Of a DNA stretch of 64,000 bases, positions 26,567 to 36,600 are shown in pieces. The stretch is from G963667675 sp964291545. GTDB taxonomy: Bacteria; Chloroflexota; Dehalococcoidia; Lucifugimonadales; UBA3495. Below the pieces are notes generated by a model. That model saw only the letters and a program-made list of their open reading frames with translations, was not told where the DNA came from and ran no database searches. Both the position numbers and the translations under genes were made by a program. Positions within the stretch are counted from its first letter, which is position 1, and every line of letters starts with the position of its first letter. The stretch is taken from NCBI GenBank assembly GCA_964291545.2, contig OZ219861.1:62001-126000 (forward strand). The letters run 5' to 3'.

Positions 26567-27505
26567 ATGGCGCTATTCAATGGATACGTGGCGGTTGATT
26601 GGTCCGCCAGTGCCAAGCCTGTACGTGACAATAACAGTATTTGGATTGCCATCTGCAAGGCCGATGGGGAGCCTCAGCTCGAGAATCCGGGCACCCGACA
26701 AGAGGCGATGGGTCGTATCGAGAGGATTCTTACTACAGCAACGAAAGAGGGGCATCGGCTGATCCTTGGGTTTGACTTTTCGTTCGGATACCCTGTGGGT
26801 ACAGCCCAAATGCTGACCGGCCAAGCCAACTGGGCGGCAATTTGGGAGTTGATTGCGGAGGAAATCCGAGATGGTCCCAATAACAGCAACAACCGCTTCG
26901 AGGTGGCGGCAGGACTGAACAAAAATTTCCAAGGTGACGGGCCCTTTTGGGGTTTGCCGAATGGACGGGAGGTTCAGGGCCTCCTGCGGACGAGGCCACG
27001 GGACGGCTGGGGACAGAATCTGCCACCCAGGCTCCGATACGCCGAGGGAACCGTTCCAAGGGCTCAGGAAGTTTGGAAGCTCTTTTACACCGGGTCGGTC
27101 GGTAGCCAGGCGTTAACTGGGATCGCCAGGCTGCAAAAGTTACGGCGAGGGCGCACTGACGTTCAAGTGTGGCCATTCGAGACGCTAGGCGAAGGCAACT
27201 CCCATGTGCTGGCGGAGATTTATCCGTCGCTCATCGGTCATTGCCCCAATCATACCGTAAGAGATGCGGGCCAAGCCGAAACAGCAGCTGTGACTCTTAG
27301 GGTTTTGGATAGGAAAAGACAGTTGGTCCAGTACCTGCGCGCACCGGGCGGTATGCCTGCCCACGTGCGCATTGAAGAGGGGGCGATCCTGGGAATGCAT
27401 GACCAGAGGGGTTTCCGGAAGGCAGCGGCGCAGATAATTCCCAGATGTCGCTCGGCAGTCTATCGGCACACCGAGGTCTCGCAATTCCTGTGGTGTGAAG
27501 CGTAG
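26567..27505 (+). CDS. Conserved hypothetical protein, possible RNase H-like (DUF429-type) fold
   Basis: 312 aa, ATG preceded by GAAGGAAAT. Motifs YVAVDWSASAKP near the N-terminus and LILGFDFSFGYP near residue 65 recall the acidic strands of RNase H-like DUF429 proteins; a later Glu (FETLGEGNSHVLAEIYPS) could complete a metal site. Similar proteins are sometimes labelled as molybdopterin-related without proof. No operon partners. Family placement tentative, gene reality solid. Confidence 0.75.
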   Translation: MALFNGYVAVDWSASAKPVRDNNSIWIAICKADGEPQLENPGTRQEAMGRIERILTTATKEGHRLILGFDFSFGYPVGTAQMLTGQANWAAIWELIAEEIRDGPNNSNNRFEVAAGLNKNFQGDGPFWGLPNGREVQGLLRTRPRDGWGQNLPPRLRYAEGTVPRAQEVWKLFYTGSVGSQALTGIARLQKLRRGRTDVQVWPFETLGEGNSHVLAEIYPSLIGHCPNHTVRDAGQAETAAVTLRVLDRKRQLVQYLRAPGGMPAHVRIEEGAILGMHDQRGFRKAAAQIIPRCRSAVYRHTEVSQFLWCEA

Positions 27506-27507
27506 GT

Positions 27508-27849
27508 TTGGATGAACTTGAGCGGGGTCCCAGCAATAGGCCCAATCCCCGAAACCAGCTTTACGTCCGTCTTGCCATTGGCAATGAGGATCTTGCTGGA
27601 CTGTTCGGGTCTCGTTGGTACGGGGAGACCCCGCCGGAACTGGGAAACTTAGTCAACCTCACGGGCTTGGCCCTCATTGGGAGCGATCTCAGCGGGCAGA
27701 TTCCGCCGGAGTTGGGCAACCTCGCTAACCTAGACGACCGGGAGCCTGATTTCTCGAAAGACCAAGCGGCCGCTATGGGTGGCAGGGATTTAGCAGCTTC
27801 ATTCGTTGGGTCTCGTCAGGAATCCGACCTACTACGCCGCCAAAGTTAA
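27508..27849 (+). pseudogene. Leucine-rich-repeat protein remnant
   Basis: The 113-codon frame contains one and a half LRRs of the plant-like consensus (IPPELGNLANL; LTGLALIGSDLSGQ), flanked by sequence that does not look like LRR or a signal peptide. A short fragment of a longer secreted LRR protein is the likely origin. 27850-27990 carries only a small hairpin. Confidence 0.5.
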
Positions 27850-27940
27850 TATGGTCGTAGAGAGTCTTGATCTTGACAGGTTGATGGGTCTATTTCACGA
27901 TATACAGAACAGTCTTGGAGTTGTGGTTATGGGTCTTGTA

Positions 27941-27962
27941 GGCATTCTTGAGTAAGAATGCC
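27941..27962 (-). terminator. Small perfect hairpin beyond the ATPase gene
   Basis: GGCATTCTT (27941-27949) pairs with AAGAATGCC (27954-27962), 4-nt loop. It sits 29 bp past the stop of the minus-strand ATPase gene. There is no clear T-run, so its role as a terminator is uncertain. Confidence 0.4.
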
Positions 27963-27990
27963 CCCGTTGCTATGACGCTTCGGCGCATCC

Positions 27991-29712
27991 CTACCCTCTG
28001 GACAGTCGATCAATCTCCCTCATGACGCTTGCCGTTATCTCGGCAGCCACGCGATCCGCCTCCCCACTTCGAGTGTGCAGTTCGGAATAAGTGAAGGCGT
28101 CCTCCAGTTCCGGTAATGATCCTTCGCCGAGAATCACTCGGCGTGAGAAACCTTCGCTACCGAGTTTCCATTCGACGGCGAGGTCTAAATTGAAGCCATT
28201 GTTACCCCTGCCTGTGTAGCCCTGGAACCGATAGATGTGCTTCAACTCAAGGGGTGTGGAGTCATTCAACTTGAATCCCCGGATACCGACATACTGATCT
28301 TTCGCCCTCTCCCAACTTCCGTCATCAAGCAAGCCCCCCATATCTACTCCGGGCGGCCTATGGCGAACAGTGAAGCTAGGTCGCACGTATTGAAACAACT
28401 GATCCGCCAGTGGTCTGCAGATGGATTCCAACCCTTCCAGTGTCGGTCTAATGTGAGTGCGGTACACGGTATCCAGAGTCTCTAAATCGAAATCGTCGGG
28501 TGCCGGACCCGTCCTGTCTCGTACGAAGGCTACGGCCTCCTGGCCTACTTCAAGGCGCTCCAACATCCCACCAAGCTCGCCCAATGGGACCACCTCGCAG
28601 TCGCTTCTGGACTGCCGGGTTGGGCCAGCATAGACGACGGTTTTAGCGGATATTGCCGGGATAAGCTCGGAAACGCGGTTAAGCGAAGTGAAATAGTCCG
28701 AGGCGATGGTAGAGCCGGACTTAGCCTCAATCGCAGCGACACCTTGTCCGGTCTCATATAGAAGGTCGCATTCCAGCCCCTGCGAGTCCCGGAAAAAGGA
28801 AAGGTTGAATTGACGGCCCTGGTTGAAGCGGTGTTTCAGGGCCTCAGCGACGACTACGTTTTCAAAGAGAGATCCTCGCAAGGGATGGGTGGATAGCTGG
28901 TCGGCGTGCTCAATACCTATGAGAAAGCTCGCCAGCCCAACGTCATAAAAGTAGAGTTTAGGTGACTTGATCAAACGCTTACGTATATTGGCGTGATAGG
29001 GTGGGAGTTGGAAGATAATGTAGCTCGTTTCCAAGACTGTCAGCCACTCTCGAGCCGTCGTGTGGGAGATGCCGACGTCCGAACCCAAAGACGTGAGATT
29101 GATCAGTTGGCCAACCCGGCCTGCGCAAAGCCTGACGAAGCGCCGGAAGCTTGCAAGATTGCGGATCTCGCCCAAGCGGCGCACGTCACGCTCAACGTAG
29201 GTCTCGAAGTAGTCGGCTAGGGCTTGTCGTGGGTTGAGCATCTGGTCAACAATTCGTGGATAGAACCCTGAGTAGATGATGTCGTCCACTGAATTGCTTG
29301 CGCCTGCCCGTTCTCGCTCTGCCAGGGAAAGAGGTAGTAGACGGAGCAGCGCGGTACGCCCCGCTAGAGACTGGCTGATCGCGTCGGACAGCTGGAACTG
29401 CTCGCTGCCAGTGAGCACAAAGAGCCCGTTGTGGCCAATCTCGTCGGCCACGACTTGAAGATAGGATAGGAGAGCTGGGACGCGTTGTATCTCGTCTAGG
29501 ATCGCGCCGCTAGTGAACTGCGACAAAAACCCTCGGGGGTCGGTCTCCGCAAATTCCCGCTGATCGGGCGCTTCCAAGTTAGCATATTCTAAGTTGGGAA
29601 AGGCTGCACGGCAGAGGGTCGTCTTGCCAGACTGTCGCGGGCCGGTAACCGTTACAAACGGATATTGATGAAATAACGAGGTCAAGCGACTGGTGATGTC
29701 GCGCTCTATCAT
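27991..29712 (-). CDS. AAA_14/DUF4143 ATPase with extra C-terminal domain
   Basis: 573 aa from ATG 29712 (a TTG at 29748 lies within the promoter and is rejected). Walker A VTGPRQSGKTT near residue 27; Walker B/sensor GAILDEIQRVPAL; sensor LTGSEQFQLS. A DUF4143 region follows with a nuclease-like motif (LECDLLYETGQGVAAIEAKSG), then ~180 residues not usual for the family (YRTHIRPTLEGLESICRPLA; DVGLASFLIG lies earlier). Such proteins are common accessory ATPases of unknown role, often in defence or toxin contexts. The gene is single, flanked by remnants. Confidence 0.85.
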   Translation of the reverse strand: MIERDITSRLTSLFHQYPFVTVTGPRQSGKTTLCRAAFPNLEYANLEAPDQREFAETDPRGFLSQFTSGAILDEIQRVPALLSYLQVVADEIGHNGLFVLTGSEQFQLSDAISQSLAGRTALLRLLPLSLAERERAGASNSVDDIIYSGFYPRIVDQMLNPRQALADYFETYVERDVRRLGEIRNLASFRRFVRLCAGRVGQLINLTSLGSDVGISHTTAREWLTVLETSYIIFQLPPYHANIRKRLIKSPKLYFYDVGLASFLIGIEHADQLSTHPLRGSLFENVVVAEALKHRFNQGRQFNLSFFRDSQGLECDLLYETGQGVAAIEAKSGSTIASDYFTSLNRVSELIPAISAKTVVYAGPTRQSRSDCEVVPLGELGGMLERLEVGQEAVAFVRDRTGPAPDDFDLETLDTVYRTHIRPTLEGLESICRPLADQLFQYVRPSFTVRHRPPGVDMGGLLDDGSWERAKDQYVGIRGFKLNDSTPLELKHIYRFQGYTGRGNNGFNLDLAVEWKLGSEGFSRRVILGEGSLPELEDAFTYSELHTRSGEADRVAAEITASVMREIDRLSRG

Positions 29713-29719
29713 AGTGTCC

Positions 29720-29748
29720 ACTATAATGGCTGTGTGTGCCAATTGCAA
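29720..29748 (-). promoter_or_regulatory. Strong promoter, probably giving a leaderless mRNA
   Basis: On the minus strand: TTGCAA (29748-29743), a 17-bp spacer, TATAGT (29725-29720), then seven bases and the ATG of the ATPase gene. Transcription would start at or next to the ATG, so the message would have no ribosome site, which agrees with the lack of a Shine-Dalgarno sequence. Confidence 0.55.
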
Positions 29749-29814
29749 GTAGCACCTTCAGATTGCGTAGCCGTGATGCCGGAAGTGAGCCATGGAGGTT
29801 GGCTTCCACGGCTC

Positions 29815-29946
29815 TTATGTTACGGGCATGACGCCCGCGGTTACAGGGGTGTAAGCAAGCATCCGCACGCCCAGCAACCGGGAGGGCGTGTCCTTCAGGG
29901 CACGGTAGTAGAGATTGAAACTGTCGATGTAAACGTTGGTGAGCAA
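29815..29946 (-). pseudogene. NYN-domain (PIN-like) nuclease N-terminal remnant
   Basis: From TTG 29946, after GGGGGAGGG, the frame reads LLTNVYIDSFNLYYRALKDT, the first strand and helix of NYN RNases with its catalytic Asp. After about 24 codons the similarity ends and the frame closes at 29815. The remaining ~170 residues of a normal NYN protein are missing. Confidence 0.6.
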
Positions 29947-29970
29947 CCCGCCCTCCCCCGGACAAAGACA

Positions 29971-29994
29971 GAGACCGCCCGCAAAAGCGGTCTC
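29971..29994 (-). terminator. Hairpin terminator upstream of the NYN remnant
   Basis: GAGACCGC (29971-29978) pairs with GCGGTCTC (29987-29994), 8-nt loop; in the minus direction it is followed by TGTCTTTG. It would end transcription arriving from the right. Confidence 0.55.
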
Positions 29995-30406
29995 GACCCT
30001 GCAAGCGAAGCGATAAAGATAGTACGTAAAGCGCACCATTAGCGGCCTAGGACGTCAACTGGATAGGATTGTCGGCGTTCATCGGGGTGGAAGGATGTAG
30101 GAGAGCGGACCGCAGCCACGTCCTTCCCGCAGGGGTCATTAGCCTTTTTGCCATGCCCCGGGCGTTGTTCCTTGACGCCCCCGTACAAAGCCCGTTCAGC
30201 GCGGCGAAAACTCTGGCGCTTCGCGGCAGCCCACACCCTGTCTAAAGGCCTGCTCCGACGAAGAGCACGAGGCTTGGAACTTGATTCACATCTGGTCGCT
30301 TTGAAGTACTATCTCGCACAGGTGATACATTGTTGACATCTATCCACGTCGGAGAGCGTTTTCATGGTTTGGCCCTGGCCCCCCCTACATCTATGGCGAT
30401 GCCTTC
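29995..30406. other. 410-bp stretch without a supported gene
   Basis: Short frames exist on both strands, for example a minus-strand 65-codon frame at 30039-30236 (QSFRRAERALYGGVKEQRPG), but none has homology I recognise or a good ribosome site. A TTGACA lies at 30332-30337 on the plus strand without a downstream gene. It probably contains decayed sequence. Confidence 0.4.
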
Positions 30407-31120
30407 TCACTCCGGCACGGCCATTTCTCCGCCCAGGAACTTCTCGGAATTTAGTTCCGCGGAATCGAATTGTTGAGTGATGTCGCTGATGTCGCCTATC
30501 TCCAGAGTCAGAGGAGCGGCACTCACGAGGCGTCTATCGATGACGAATCGGAATTCTCTCTGGTAGCTGTGCCTGTCCTGCTTTTGGAACATGGATTCCA
30601 CGTCACGAAAGTTCCCGTGAAATGACTCGGGATCGTAGTACCTGACCAGACCACGAGCCATTCGATAGCCCTTGCCCTGGGCTGCGGCTTCCATTCGTCT
30701 GATCAACTCCGGGACGTTGTCAACTACAATGGCGTGTCTCCCCAGAGCGCGGCACTCATCGGGAATGGTGAGTTGCCCTCGTAGCTCCTCGATGTTCTCG
30801 TTCGAGACCTTGGCCATGTCCAAGCTGCCACTGTGGGCGGCGTGGAGACAGAAAACGTTAAGGTGGTCCAGCCAACTCCTTTGCAGCTGCATTGGGCCTG
30901 CCAAATCATCCGTGATGTTCATACCGTTTAGTTCCAATCGCCCATGACCCGGTTGCAACCAGGCTATCGTTCCTTCGTGGCGGTCCGCTCGCCCTGAGTC
31001 GTCGATGCCTTCCAGCGCCTTGAACGTCTTGAGAGTGTTGGCGTAGACACTCCCTTTGACAAAGTCCTGAGCGTAGGCTTTGTTGTCGAAGAACTTAACG
31101 AGAAAGAAAATCACGCTCAT
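30407..31120 (-). CDS. Hypothetical protein coupled to kinase/regulator 2
   Basis: 237 aa, soluble. The ATG overlaps the TGA of kinase/regulator 2 by 4 bp (ATGA), so the two are translated together. Visible features are an N-terminal hydrophobic strand (MSVIFFLVKFFDNKAYAQDF), a central FCLHAAHSG, and KQDRHSYQREFRFVIDRR near the C-terminus. I know similar sequences only as conserved hypotheticals. The tight coupling suggests it is the output or a modulator of the regulator, which is inference. Confidence 0.78.
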   Translation of the reverse strand: MSVIFFLVKFFDNKAYAQDFVKGSVYANTLKTFKALEGIDDSGRADRHEGTIAWLQPGHGRLELNGMNITDDLAGPMQLQRSWLDHLNVFCLHAAHSGSLDMAKVSNENIEELRGQLTIPDECRALGRHAIVVDNVPELIRRMEAAAQGKGYRMARGLVRYYDPESFHGNFRDVESMFQKQDRHSYQREFRFVIDRRLVSAAPLTLEIGDISDITQQFDSAELNSEKFLGGEMAVPE

Positions 31121-33501
31121 AGGTCAACCTTCGCTTCTGTCTCCCCCCTCGGCATCCGGTAGCCGACGCGGGACTCGGTGAAGATGTAGGTAGGGTTGCG
31201 GGCGTCCTCGCCCAGCTTGGCGCGCAGCTTGTTGGCCATCGTGCGCATGGGACTCATGTCGCTGCCGCCCTTCTCTCCCCAGATGCGCTCCAACAGATGC
31301 TCGTAGGTCAACACCCGCCCGGCGCTGGCCGACAGCTCGGCCAGCATCCGGTACTCCGTCGCGGTCAGTTGAACCGGGCGGCCGGCAAGAGTCACGCTGT
31401 GCGCGGAGTAGTCGATGGTCAGGTCGCCCAGCACGTAGGGCTCCGAAGGCTCGGACACCTCCCGCCGGCGCAGCGCCGACCCGATTCTCGCCGTGAGCTC
31501 CGTCTGGGAGAAGGGCTTGGTCATGTAGTCCACGGCTCCCATCTCGAAGGCACGAGCGATGATCTCGTCCTGTCCAAAGGCCGACAGGAAGATGACCGGA
31601 ACGTTCGCTACATCCGTGATGCTCTTCATCAGCTCGATGCCGTCCGTTCCTGGAAGCATGAGGTCCAGCAGCGCCAGCTGAGGCTGTTCCTCCTCCACTA
31701 GGCGGACAGCCTCCTCGGGGTCCCCGGTCAGTATGGGCGTGTATCCTGACTGGATGAGGGCATCCCGGACGTAGCGGAGGGCCTGGGGGTCGTCATCCAC
31801 CGCGAGGACTCGCACCCTTTCCCCCGCAACCCTCCGGCTTTGACGCGAGGAGCGGGGCGCGGGCGAGGCGAGTCCGCCCGCTCCGCCAGTCCCGTCCACC
31901 GGGAGGGTGAAGGTGAACCGCGCCCCCAGGCCCGGCCCGTCGCTCTCGGCCCAGATGCGGCCGCCGTGGGCCTCCACTATCCCCTTGCAGATGGCCAGGC
32001 CCAGGCCGGTGTCTCCCCCCTGCTCCTCCAACTGCGCCCTGGAGAACTTGCGAAACAGCGTCGGCAGGGTCTTGGCCGGGATGCCGCGCCCCTCGTCGGC
32101 CACCGAGACCGCGACGTGGACGCCCTCCCGCGCGGCGCTCACCCTGATGGCCGACGCCTCCCCTGAGTTGCGGGCTGCATTGGACAGCAGATTGGCGAGA
32201 ACCTGGATGATGCGCCGCCGGTCCGCCATCACCAGGGGCAGGTCCGGCTCGATGTCGATGGCGAGGTTGTCCCTGCCCCCGGCGCTGACGAAGGAGCTCC
32301 TTGCCCGGTTCACCAGCGCCTCCACCTCCGCGGGTTCGGGACTGATGGCCAGCGAGCCCGTCTCCATGCGGGCCACGTCCAGCAGGTCGGATACCAGGTT
32401 GTTCATCTGGTCGGCCTGGTCCTCGACGATGCGGAAGAACTGGAGCATGATCGCGGGGTCGAGGTCGGGGGAGGATCCCAGCACCGTGGATGAGGAGCCC
32501 TTGATGGTGGCAAGCGGCGCCCTCAGCTCGTGGCTCACCGTCGCCAGGAACTCGGCCCGCAAGCGCCCCTGCTCCTCCACGTCGGCCATGTCCTGTAGGG
32601 TAACGACCAACGACTCGACCGCGCCCTCCTCGGAGAGGATGGGCGTTGCATTGAGCAGCACGGAGACGCTCCGCCCGTCGGGGACGCCGATGACGACCTC
32701 CTCGGCCCGCAAGGTCTCCCCGGCGCTCAGGAGCTCGGCCAGCGGGAACTCCCGCAGGGACACCTCCCGCCCGTCGGCACGTTTGAAGGTCACCATGTCG
32801 AGCAGGTCCTCCGGCCTCTGGCCGGGGTTGCGCAGGATGTCGACGATCCTGCCCGCCTCCCGGTTGAAGGACTTCGGCTCTCCCGTCGCGGCGTCGAAGA
32901 CCACGACGCCCACCGGGGAGGTGTCCATCAGCGTCTCCAGGTCCGCCCTGGCCCGCCGCTCCTCGCGGTGCCTGCGGGCGTTGGCGATGACCAGCGCCGC
33001 CTGGGACGCGAACATCACGAGGGTCTCCTCGTCCTCCCGGGTGAACTCCTCGCCGCCCGTCTCGTGGGCCAGGTAGATGGTGCCGACCCCGACCCCCAGA
33101 TGGCGAATTGGGGCCACCATCAGGGAGTCCACCGATAACGGGGGCAGGAAATCAGGCATGTTCAATGCCTTCAGGTGGCTGTCCAGATTCGAGACCCGCA
33201 GGGGCTGCAGGAGCCCACTGAGATACTCGAAGAAGCTCCGGCCCTCGGGCATGTCCCACAGCCCCCGGTGCTCCTCCCTGGTCAGGCCGGAGACGATGAA
33301 GTCGGGTGTCTGCCCGGCTTCACCGTAGACGGTGATTGCTCCGTAGCGGGAGGCCGTCAGGGCGCGTGCGCCGTCCACCACCTCCTGCAACACCGTGTCG
33401 AAGTCCAGGCTCTCGTTGATGCGGAGGCCGGCCTCGCTCAGGCGCGAGAGGCGCTCTTCCAGCTGCTGTACCCGTTGGCGCAAATCGTCAGGTCGGTCCA
33501 A
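31117..33501 (-). CDS. Fused sensor histidine kinase / OmpR-type response regulator 2
   Basis: About 794 aa from a TTG at 33501, chosen because GAGGTGA lies just upstream and because a promoter lies at 33571-33599; the frame is open to 33591 but that would be upstream of the mRNA start. Domains as in paralogue 1: coiled coil, GAF, PAS-like, HisKA with intact VSHELRAPL, HATPase (LLSNAARNSG, DEGRG, GDTGLGLAICKG), receiver (VDDDPQALRY, LLDLMLPG, MTKPFS) and winged helix (ESRVGYRMPRG). All catalytic motifs are intact. Followed by a coupled hypothetical gene. Confidence 0.92.
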   Translation of the reverse strand: MDRPDDLRQRVQQLEERLSRLSEAGLRINESLDFDTVLQEVVDGARALTASRYGAITVYGEAGQTPDFIVSGLTREEHRGLWDMPEGRSFFEYLSGLLQPLRVSNLDSHLKALNMPDFLPPLSVDSLMVAPIRHLGVGVGTIYLAHETGGEEFTREDEETLVMFASQAALVIANARRHREERRARADLETLMDTSPVGVVVFDAATGEPKSFNREAGRIVDILRNPGQRPEDLLDMVTFKRADGREVSLREFPLAELLSAGETLRAEEVVIGVPDGRSVSVLLNATPILSEEGAVESLVVTLQDMADVEEQGRLRAEFLATVSHELRAPLATIKGSSSTVLGSSPDLDPAIMLQFFRIVEDQADQMNNLVSDLLDVARMETGSLAISPEPAEVEALVNRARSSFVSAGGRDNLAIDIEPDLPLVMADRRRIIQVLANLLSNAARNSGEASAIRVSAAREGVHVAVSVADEGRGIPAKTLPTLFRKFSRAQLEEQGGDTGLGLAICKGIVEAHGGRIWAESDGPGLGARFTFTLPVDGTGGAGGLASPAPRSSRQSRRVAGERVRVLAVDDDPQALRYVRDALIQSGYTPILTGDPEEAVRLVEEEQPQLALLDLMLPGTDGIELMKSITDVANVPVIFLSAFGQDEIIARAFEMGAVDYMTKPFSQTELTARIGSALRRREVSEPSEPYVLGDLTIDYSAHSVTLAGRPVQLTATEYRMLAELSASAGRVLTYEHLLERIWGEKGGSDMSPMRTMANKLRAKLGEDARNPTYIFTESRVGYRMPRGETEAKVDL

Positions 33502-33570
33502 CTCTTCACCTCGATGGGACACCAGAGGCAACCTGCGGCGGGAGCGCAGGGATTTGGCGTCTACGGGGCA

Positions 33571-33599
33571 ATTATGCCAGTTTTTCTGCAAAGTGCCAA
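33571..33599 (-). promoter_or_regulatory. Promoter of kinase/regulator 2
   Basis: Minus strand: TTGGCA (33599-33594), 17-bp spacer, CATAAT (33576-33571). Both boxes are close to sigma-70 consensus. It sets the likely mRNA start near 33564, which supports the downstream TTG start at 33501. Confidence 0.55.
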
Positions 33600-33660
33600 T
33601 AAGTGACGTGAAATAGGTCCTAAAGTGACAGCATAGTTATATACATGTGGTAACGTCTCA

Positions 33661-36600
33661 ATGGAATGTACCCGAAACACGGGATGTGTCCGCATGACTC
33701 ACGTACAGAAGCAACCAGGACAGGCGCCGGCCACGGTCGCCGCGACGCCTGCGCTTGACGCCTCCCGCTCCCGGCACGCCGGTTCAGGCGCATTGAATCT
33801 CACCCCCCGATTTGGGGGTTCGCTGATGGCTTCCCCTCTACGCCTCCTCTCGTCCCGGTGCCTGCCTCTCCTGCTCCTGCTGGCCCTGGCAGCGGCCCTG
33901 CTGTCGCTGCCCTACGCTGAGTCCACCCAGGCCTCGGCGGCGCAGAGCGTCCCGTCGGACTGGGAACACATCCCCCAGGGCATCGCACCGGGCGACAGCT
34001 TCCGCATCCTCTTCGTCACCTCCGCCACCCGCGTCGCCTCTTCCTCCAACATCGCCGACTACAACGCCCACGTACAAAGTGCGGCGGGCGGCAACGACAG
34101 CCTGAAATCCTTCAAGGACGAATTCACCGCCCTGATTTCCACCTCCGCGGTGGACGCCAAAGAGAACACCGGCACCACCGGGACGGGCGTGCCCATCCAC
34201 TGGCTGGGCGGCGAGAAGGTCGCCGACGACTACGCCGACCTCTACGACAAGTCGTGGGACTCGGTAAACGGCAGGACCGAGGGCGGGGTCTCCTACACCG
34301 GCCTGGTGTGGACCGGCGGCAACAAGATGGGAGAGAAGTCGGGCCTGCGCTACGCCGGGGCCGCCGAGGTACGCCTGGGCGACCTGGGCGACGCCACGCT
34401 GCCCCTGTCCTCCCCCACGGTGAAAGCCTCCGGCGAAGCCTATCCGTTGTACGCCCTCTCGCCGGTCTTCATCGTGGCCGAACCGGAGCCTACCCCCACA
34501 CCCACTCCCACACCTGGGCCAACGCCAACACCGGCGCCGGACAACGGGCCGCCGGCCATCACGTCCGGCCCGGTCATCGCCAGCAGCCCCGCCGGCGGGG
34601 ACACCTACGGCGCGGGAGAGACCATCAAGGTTGCCATCACCTTCGGCGAAGCGGTGACCGTCACCGGCCAGCCCTACATGCGCCTGGCTGTCGGCGAGCG
34701 GGGCCGGAGGGCCAGGTATTCCAGCGGCGACGGCGCGACTTTGACCTTCGCCTACACGTTCAAGAGCATCGACCGGGACGGGGACGGCGTCAGTATCCCC
34801 GGGAACGCCGTGAGATTGAACGGCGGGAGCATCGCCGACGCCGACAGCAACGGCTCGAGCCTGGAGCACCCGGCATTGCCGGACCAAGCCGGGCACAGGG
34901 TGAACGGCGCCCGGGAGGAACCGCCCGCAGAGGGACTGCAGCGGGCGGCCAACGCCGCACCGAGCTTCGCCGCCGATACCTCCGCCCGCAGCGTGGATGA
35001 GAACAGCGCCGCCGGCACAAACGTCGGCGACCCCATAACCGCCACGGACGGCGACGGCGACGCGCTGACCTACGCCATCAACGGCTCCGACGCCTTTGCC
35101 ATCGACGCCGCCGGGCAGATCACCGTGCTGAGCGCGCCGGACCACGAGACGCAGTCCAGCCACGCGCTGACGGTGACGGTCAGCGACGGCAAGAACGCGC
35201 AGGGTGATGCCGATACGAGCGTGGACGACTCCATCGCCGTGACAGTCACCGTCGTCGACGTGGACGAGCCGAGCTCGGTGTCCCTGAATCTCCCCATGAA
35301 ACCGATCGCGATTACATCGAGCGAGGAGCGGGTGGTCACCCACACCCTGTTCGCACCCGGGGTCGGTTCGTTGCACTATGACGAGTTCTACCCCCCGCAG
35401 ATGACCCGCATCCAGACCGCCACTCGAATCACCGCCACGCTCTCGGAACCGGACGCCGTCGTGGCTGGCAGCCTCTACTGGCGGTGGTACCGTTCGCCTG
35501 CCCCCGCCGTCCCGCTGGTGGGCCATATACCGTTGATCGACCAGCTCGGTCCCTGGTCGGCCCTGAGCGGCAACGGCGCGGACACCGACACCTACACGGT
35601 CCAGCACGCCGACGCGGGCCAATACCTGCTCGTCAAGGTCGAATACGCCGACAGCCATGGCAGCAAGACCCTGAGCGTCGCTACCGCCCGGGTGACCCGG
35701 GACATCGTCCGTCCATACCCGTTCATGGACATACACAAACCGGCGCGGTTCCCCAACGTCAACGCCCCCTTCGACATCACCGTCAGGTTCAGCGAGCCGG
35801 TCGTTGACTTCACCGCGGACACCCTGCACGTCGTCAACGCCACGATCGGCAACTTCATCGAGCATCATACGGGCAGGCGCTATACCGCCACCGTCACGCC
35901 GCTGGCCGAGGGAAACGTTCACGTGTCGGTCCCCAAGGACTCCGTGACCGATATGTTCGGCAACAAGAACCAGGGCCGCGCCTGGAAAGACACCCACTAC
36001 GACGCGACGCCGCCCTCGATGAGCTTCGCCCTGAACCCGGGCAGGTACACCCGGAAGGAGACGTTCTACCTGTCCTTGGACTTCTCCGAGTACATCGCCG
36101 ACCACACGTTCACCGTCGATGACCTGGTGATTGTCAACGCGAGCGCTCGCGACTTCGCCAAGTCCCGGTTCAGAGGCATCGCCTACGAGGTCTTCATCGT
36201 GCCGGACGAGAATCTGGCCCACGGGGACCGCATCACCGTGACGCTGCCCGCCGGCGCCGTGGCGGACGAGGCCGGCAATCTCACCCGGAACGACGCGGTG
36301 TTCAGCACCGAGATCGACCTCGAGGGGGTCACGGCGACGCTGACCCCGCATGGTCTCGATCGGCTGGACGAGACCGGCTCCTTCACCGTCGATATCCAGT
36401 TCTCCCAACCGGTTACCAGCCGGGGCGGGGCCGAGCTTCTCTCCAGCCTCGTCTCCGGCCTGCGCGCCTCGGATCTCTCCGTCAAGGGAGGCTTCGTCAA
36501 ATCACTTGTGCGCCAGAAACCGCTGGTGACGCATATGAAGTGGACGACGGTCACGTTGGTCGGCGAGCCTCCGGAAGGAGCCGAGGGAGCCTGGGACGTC

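Noticed and set aside
33838..36408. 856-codon open frame on the minus strand
   Set aside because: It is the antisense shadow of the giant secreted gene at 33661-37470; composition is Gly/Arg/Val-rich with no domain, as expected from high-GC third positions.
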